A DNA stretch of 64,000 nt from Ardenticatenaceae bacterium (GTDB lineage Bacteria; Chloroflexota; Anaerolineae; Promineifilales; Promineifilaceae), in NCBI GenBank assembly GCA_020634435.1, contig JACKBS010000007.1, forward strand, positions 620,001 through 684,000. Direction: 5' to 3'. The position numbers and the translations under genes are program-made. Of this stretch, positions 61,509 through 64,000 are shown piece after piece. The stretch's first letter is position 1, and every line of letters begins with the position of its first letter. Below the pieces are notes generated by a model. That model was not told the DNA's origin. It made no database searches and worked only from the letters and a program-made list of their open reading frames with translations.

Positions 61509-62549
61509 ATGATGATCGTAGTGATGCAGCCCAACGCAAGCATGCAGGAAAAATCCGGGGTTATCTCCTGGGCCGAAGATTTAGGATTTAAGATTCACCT
61601 TTCGACTGGCAGTGAACGCACCATCATCGGCGTGATTGGCGATGATCGGGTGATTAACCGTGAGCAGTTGGAGCGGATGTCTGGTGTGGAGCGGGTTGTA
61701 CCCGTCTTGAAGCCGTTCAAGATTGCCAGCCGCGAGTTCAAACCCAACGATACGCAGTTCACCATTGGCGGCCACGTGATTGGCGGCAAGGACCTCATCA
61801 TCATGGCTGGGCCTTGTTCGGTAGAGAGCCGCAGCCAGATTTTGGAGACCGCCCATGCCTGTAAAGAAGCGGGTGCCCACATTTTGCGCGGCGGCGCGTT
61901 TAAGCCGCGCAGTTCGCCGTACTCCTTCCAGGGCATGGGCGAAGAAGGGCTGAAATACCTGGCCGAAGCCCGCGAGCAAACCGGCATGCCCATCATCACC
62001 GAGGTGATGGAACCCAGCCTCGTCCCGCTGGTCGCCGAGTACGCCGACATTCTGCAAATTGGCGCGCGCAACATGCAGAACTATGCGCTGCTGCACGCCG
62101 TGGGTGAGTCGCAGCACCCCGTGCTGCTCAAGCGCGGCATGAGCAGCCTGATCGAAGAATGGCTGATGAGCGCCGAGTACATTCTGAGCCACGGCAACAC
62201 GCGGGTGATGATGTGTGAACGCGGCATCCGCACTTTTGAGCGCTACACCCGCAACACGTTCGACATCAATGCGATCCCCGTGTTGAAGCAGCTCACCCAT
62301 CTGCCAGTTATTGCCGATCCCAGCCACGGCACGGGCAAATGGGAGTATGTGGAAAGCGTCACCAAAGCCAGTGTGGCCGCCGGGGCCGATGGGGTCATTC
62401 TGGAAGTGCATCCCCGTCCCGAAGAAGCGATGTCAGACGGCCGTCAATCCCTTAAGCCAGAACGGTTTGCCCAACTGGTCCGCGACATGAAAGCAATTGC
62501 CCAGGCCGTAGGCCGCGATGTGCCGGCTGACGAGAAAGTTCCGGCCTAA
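61509..62549 (+). CDS. aroF: 3-deoxy-7-phosphoheptulonate (DAHP) synthase, type I-beta
   Basis: The protein is 346 aa. It condenses PEP and erythrose 4-phosphate, the entry step of the shikimate pathway. An N-terminal ferredoxin-like domain (residues ~1-75) is typical of type I-beta enzymes and often mediates feedback. The KDO8PS/DAHPS barrel follows: [80 protein letters not shown], with the Cys, His, Glu and Asp metal ligands in place. It lies 107 bp after aroH, on the same transcript if the hairpin between them is read through. A terminator follows. Confidence 0.95.
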   Translation: MMIVVMQPNASMQEKSGVISWAEDLGFKIHLSTGSERTIIGVIGDDRVINREQLERMSGVERVVPVLKPFKIASREFKPNDTQFTIGGHVIGGKDLIIMAGPCSVESRSQILETAHACKEAGAHILRGGAFKPRSSPYSFQGMGEEGLKYLAEAREQTGMPIITEVMEPSLVPLVAEYADILQIGARNMQNYALLHAVGESQHPVLLKRGMSSLIEEWLMSAEYILSHGNTRVMMCERGIRTFERYTRNTFDINAIPVLKQLTHLPVIADPSHGTGKWEYVESVTKASVAAGADGVILEVHPRPEEAMSDGRQSLKPERFAQLVRDMKAIAQAVGRDVPADEKVPA

Positions 62550-62581
62550 ATTTTAAAGTAAAGCATTGTTTCTTCCTCCGC

Positions 62582-62615
62582 AAAAAGGCGCACCGTGGGT
62601 GCGTCTTTTTGTTTG
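62582..62615 (+). terminator. Rho-independent terminator of the aro operon
   Basis: AAAAAGgCGCACC and GGTGCGtCTTTTT form a 13 bp stem with one mismatch and a short loop (62582-62610), followed by gttt. It lies 32 bp after the DAHP synthase stop. Confidence 0.85.
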
Positions 62616-62651
62616 CCACGGGGTGAAGTACAATGACGGCCGTATTGCTCT

Positions 62652-62684
62652 AGGTGCGACGCACTTTTGAAGTGCGTCGCACCT
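62652..62684. repeat. Perfect 14 bp intergenic palindrome
   Basis: AGGTGCGACGCACT-tttga-AGTGCGTCGCACCT. Probably a dispersed REP-like unit. It is followed by cacagatttcgcagatgac-type sequence common as filler in such genomes. Confidence 0.6.
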
Positions 62685-62773
62685 CTAACATCCACAGATT
62701 TCGCAGATGACACAGATTTGTCTCTCTGTTCTCAAAACGCTCTGTGATCTCTGTGTCCTTCAGGACCAACAAG

Positions 62774-63445
62774 ATGGGAAAAGTTGAAATTATTGAGAGT
62801 TTTGTCGCTCCAGGGCGGGGACCCGTGGGCTTGTGCTACGACGGCCGTTTCCTTTGGAATGCCGATTTTTCCGGGGGCAAAATTTACCGGATTGATCCCG
62901 CAACGATGGAAAGTGACGTGGAGCTGGTGTGTCCGGGCAATTTGAGCGGCATTGCCTGGGACGGCCGTGCGCTGTGGCAGTCGCTCCACGACGGCGGCAC
63001 GCTGCGCCGCATCAACCCGGAAACCAACGACTTTGACCAGACGATCATGGTGTGGGAACACGGTTGGCTCTCTGGCGTGGCCTGGGACGGCGACTGCTTG
63101 TGGGCGGCGTCGCAGCAACACGGCAAGCTGTTCAAGCTAGATCGTGACAGCGGTGACGTGCTGGACACCATCCCCGTGCCGGTCGCCGGAGGCGGCCTGG
63201 ACTTCCACGATGGGTCGCTGTGGCTGGGCATTGCCAGCCCCATGCGCTTTGACACTCACTTAGAACAGTTTGACTGGGAAAGCGACGAACACCAGTTTGC
63301 CATCGTGCGGCTGGACCCGGCCACAGGGGCCGAGCAAGCTCGCTACGAACTCGACTTTGTGCCGATGGGCCTGGCCTGGATCGGTGAGGAGCTATGGATC
63401 AGCCATGTCGCCGCGCGTAAACTGTATCGCACCACACTCGTGTAA
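62774..63445 (+). CDS. Beta-propeller (SMP-30/NHL-like) protein
   Basis: The protein is 223 aa. Repeated blades of the form GxAWDGxxLWxxxxxxGxLxRIDP: GLCYDGRFLWNADFSGGKIYRIDP, GIAWDGRALWQSLHDGG, GVAWDGDCLWAASQQHGKLFKLD, LDFHDGSLWLGIAS, LAWIGEELWISHVAARKLYR. At 5-6 blades it is a short propeller. No signal peptide. It may bind or hydrolyse a small molecule, like SMP-30 relatives, or glutaminyl cyclase-type enzymes; neither can be chosen. AGGA lies 8 bp before the ATG. Confidence 0.8.
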   Translation: MGKVEIIESFVAPGRGPVGLCYDGRFLWNADFSGGKIYRIDPATMESDVELVCPGNLSGIAWDGRALWQSLHDGGTLRRINPETNDFDQTIMVWEHGWLSGVAWDGDCLWAASQQHGKLFKLDRDSGDVLDTIPVPVAGGGLDFHDGSLWLGIASPMRFDTHLEQFDWESDEHQFAIVRLDPATGAEQARYELDFVPMGLAWIGEELWISHVAARKLYRTTLV

Positions 63446-63528
63446 AAACTAACCGCAGAGACGCAGAGGACGCGGAGTTTTTTAAATTCCTCTGCGGACT
63501 CCGCGCCTCCGCGGTGAAATTCCCCTTT
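63446..63528. repeat. Intergenic filler repeat (cgcagagacgcagaggacgcg type)
   Basis: ccgcagagacgcagaggacg...cctctgcggactccgcgcctccgcggtg forms a loose inverted repeat between convergent genes. Similar simple sequences are common between genes in many genomes. No gene. Confidence 0.45.
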
Positions 63529-64000
63529 TTAGCGGCGATCGGCAGATAAGGCGGCAATGTAGCGGTCGGCGGAGCGGGAAACGGCCGCTTTTGCATCCGC
63601 CATCACCACCCGGCCCCACCAGGCACCATAAATCCGGTCAAAGTTGAAGGGGGATACGGCCGTTTCAATCTCACGTACCTTTTTGGCGGGCAGGGGAATC
63701 AAGTTGGGGTAGCTGTACATGAAGCTAACCCAACGCCGGTCGGACACCACTTGAATGATGTCGCCCGTCAGCAGCACCCCCGCGCCGTTGGCTCCCGCAG
63801 GCCAGTGCAGCATCGTGCCTCCGGCATAGTGCCCCCCACCGCGAATCAGCGTCAGGCCATCCCACGGCGATTTAGTTTCGCCTTCCCAAAATTCAACCGA
63901 CGGATCGGGCCGCATCACCCACTGCTGGTCGGCCGCGTGTAGGTAAATGGGTGCGTTAAAGGCGTGCGCCCACTCGATCATAGACGAGTAGTAGTGCGGG
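63529..64000 (-). CDS. MBL-fold metallo-hydrolase, 5' partial
   Basis: The frame stays open through the right edge (HYYSSMIEWAHAFNAPIYLH), so the start lies beyond the window. GGGHYAGGTMLHWP (metal-binding His), GVLLTGDIIQVVSDRRWVSFMYSYPNLIPL (Asp) and FDRIYGAWWGRVV are the C-terminal half of a beta-lactamase-like hydrolase. The N-terminal HxHxDH motif is not in the window. The stop is 84 bp from the end of the converging propeller gene. Confidence 0.85.
   Translation of the reverse strand, partial: PHYYSSMIEWAHAFNAPIYLHAADQQWVMRPDPSVEFWEGETKSPWDGLTLIRGGGHYAGGTMLHWPAGANGAGVLLTGDIIQVVSDRRWVSFMYSYPNLIPLPAKKVREIETAVSPFNFDRIYGAWWGRVVMADAKAAVSRSADRYIAALSADRR

Noticed and set aside
1..64000. tRNA or rRNA genes
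   Set aside because: I looked for T-arm-like ggttcgaatcc patterns and rRNA-like blocks and saw none. A tRNAscan-SE run would settle it.

Overview
The window looks like a chromosomal segment of a Chloroflexota bacterium, most likely Anaerolineae/Ardenticatenia-like. That placement is an inference from gene content: a LAL-type (MalT-like) regulator, a giant cadherin-like repeat protein, a C11-peptidase lipoprotein and 2TM/DUF4386 membrane proteins. The sequence also carries the palindrome ACGGCCGT at very high density in coding and intergenic DNA, in the manner of cyanobacterial HIP1. Several long stretches lack it, and these coincide with AT-rich DNA and insertion sequences.

Layout. 1-6.2 kb: the 3' part of a very large secreted protein with 16 tandem cadherin-like repeats. 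6.6-22.5 kb: an unbroken run of minus-strand genes (small conserved protein, LAL regulator, MFS exporter, SnoaL-like, bactofilin-like, flavodoxin, 2TM, CPBP, MDR oxidoreductase, pentapeptide, DUF4386-like, PPOX-like, serine hydrolase, ABC transporter with a frameshifted permease). Three near-identical ~30 bp sites sit about 70-115 bp upstream of three of these genes and may define a regulon. 23.4-37.2 kb: a plus-strand exopolysaccharide/O-antigen type cluster with many ATGA stop/start overlaps (flippase, two ligase/polymerase-like proteins, glycosyltransferases, radical SAM-B12 protein, methyltransferases, a methyltransferase-flippase fusion, a nucleoside phosphorylase). It is interrupted by an IS5-type element and carries one frameshifted glycosyltransferase. 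37.2-38.9 kb: a decayed IS3 element and a MITE-like repeat. 39.0-41.9 kb: clostripain-like lipoprotein.

41.9-48.3 kb is an AT-rich, motif-free accessory island. It holds a membrane protein, a PIN-domain gene split by a complete ISAs1 element with an exact 10 bp target duplication, an IS3 fragment, and a three-gene operon led by a TRADD-N-associated-type 2TM protein with a small protein and an HTH-like protein. An eight-unit 41 bp tandem array follows. This is the best candidate for an undescribed conflict or defence locus. A second motif-poor patch (49.1-52.3 kb) carries an intact ISKra4 element.

51.6-64.0 kb returns to core-like genes: two DinB proteins, a lipoprotein, an XRE-DUF805 fusion, a Gfo/Idh/MocA oxidoreductase, a YdeI-like protein, a P-loop kinase, a large glycoside hydrolase, and an aromatic amino acid operon (aroH-type chorismate mutase plus DAHP synthase). 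That operon is preceded by a strong promoter, a leader peptide with seven consecutive Tyr/Phe codons and a terminator/antiterminator pair, which is a classical attenuator. The window ends in a partial MBL-fold hydrolase. I found no tRNA, rRNA or CRISPR array.
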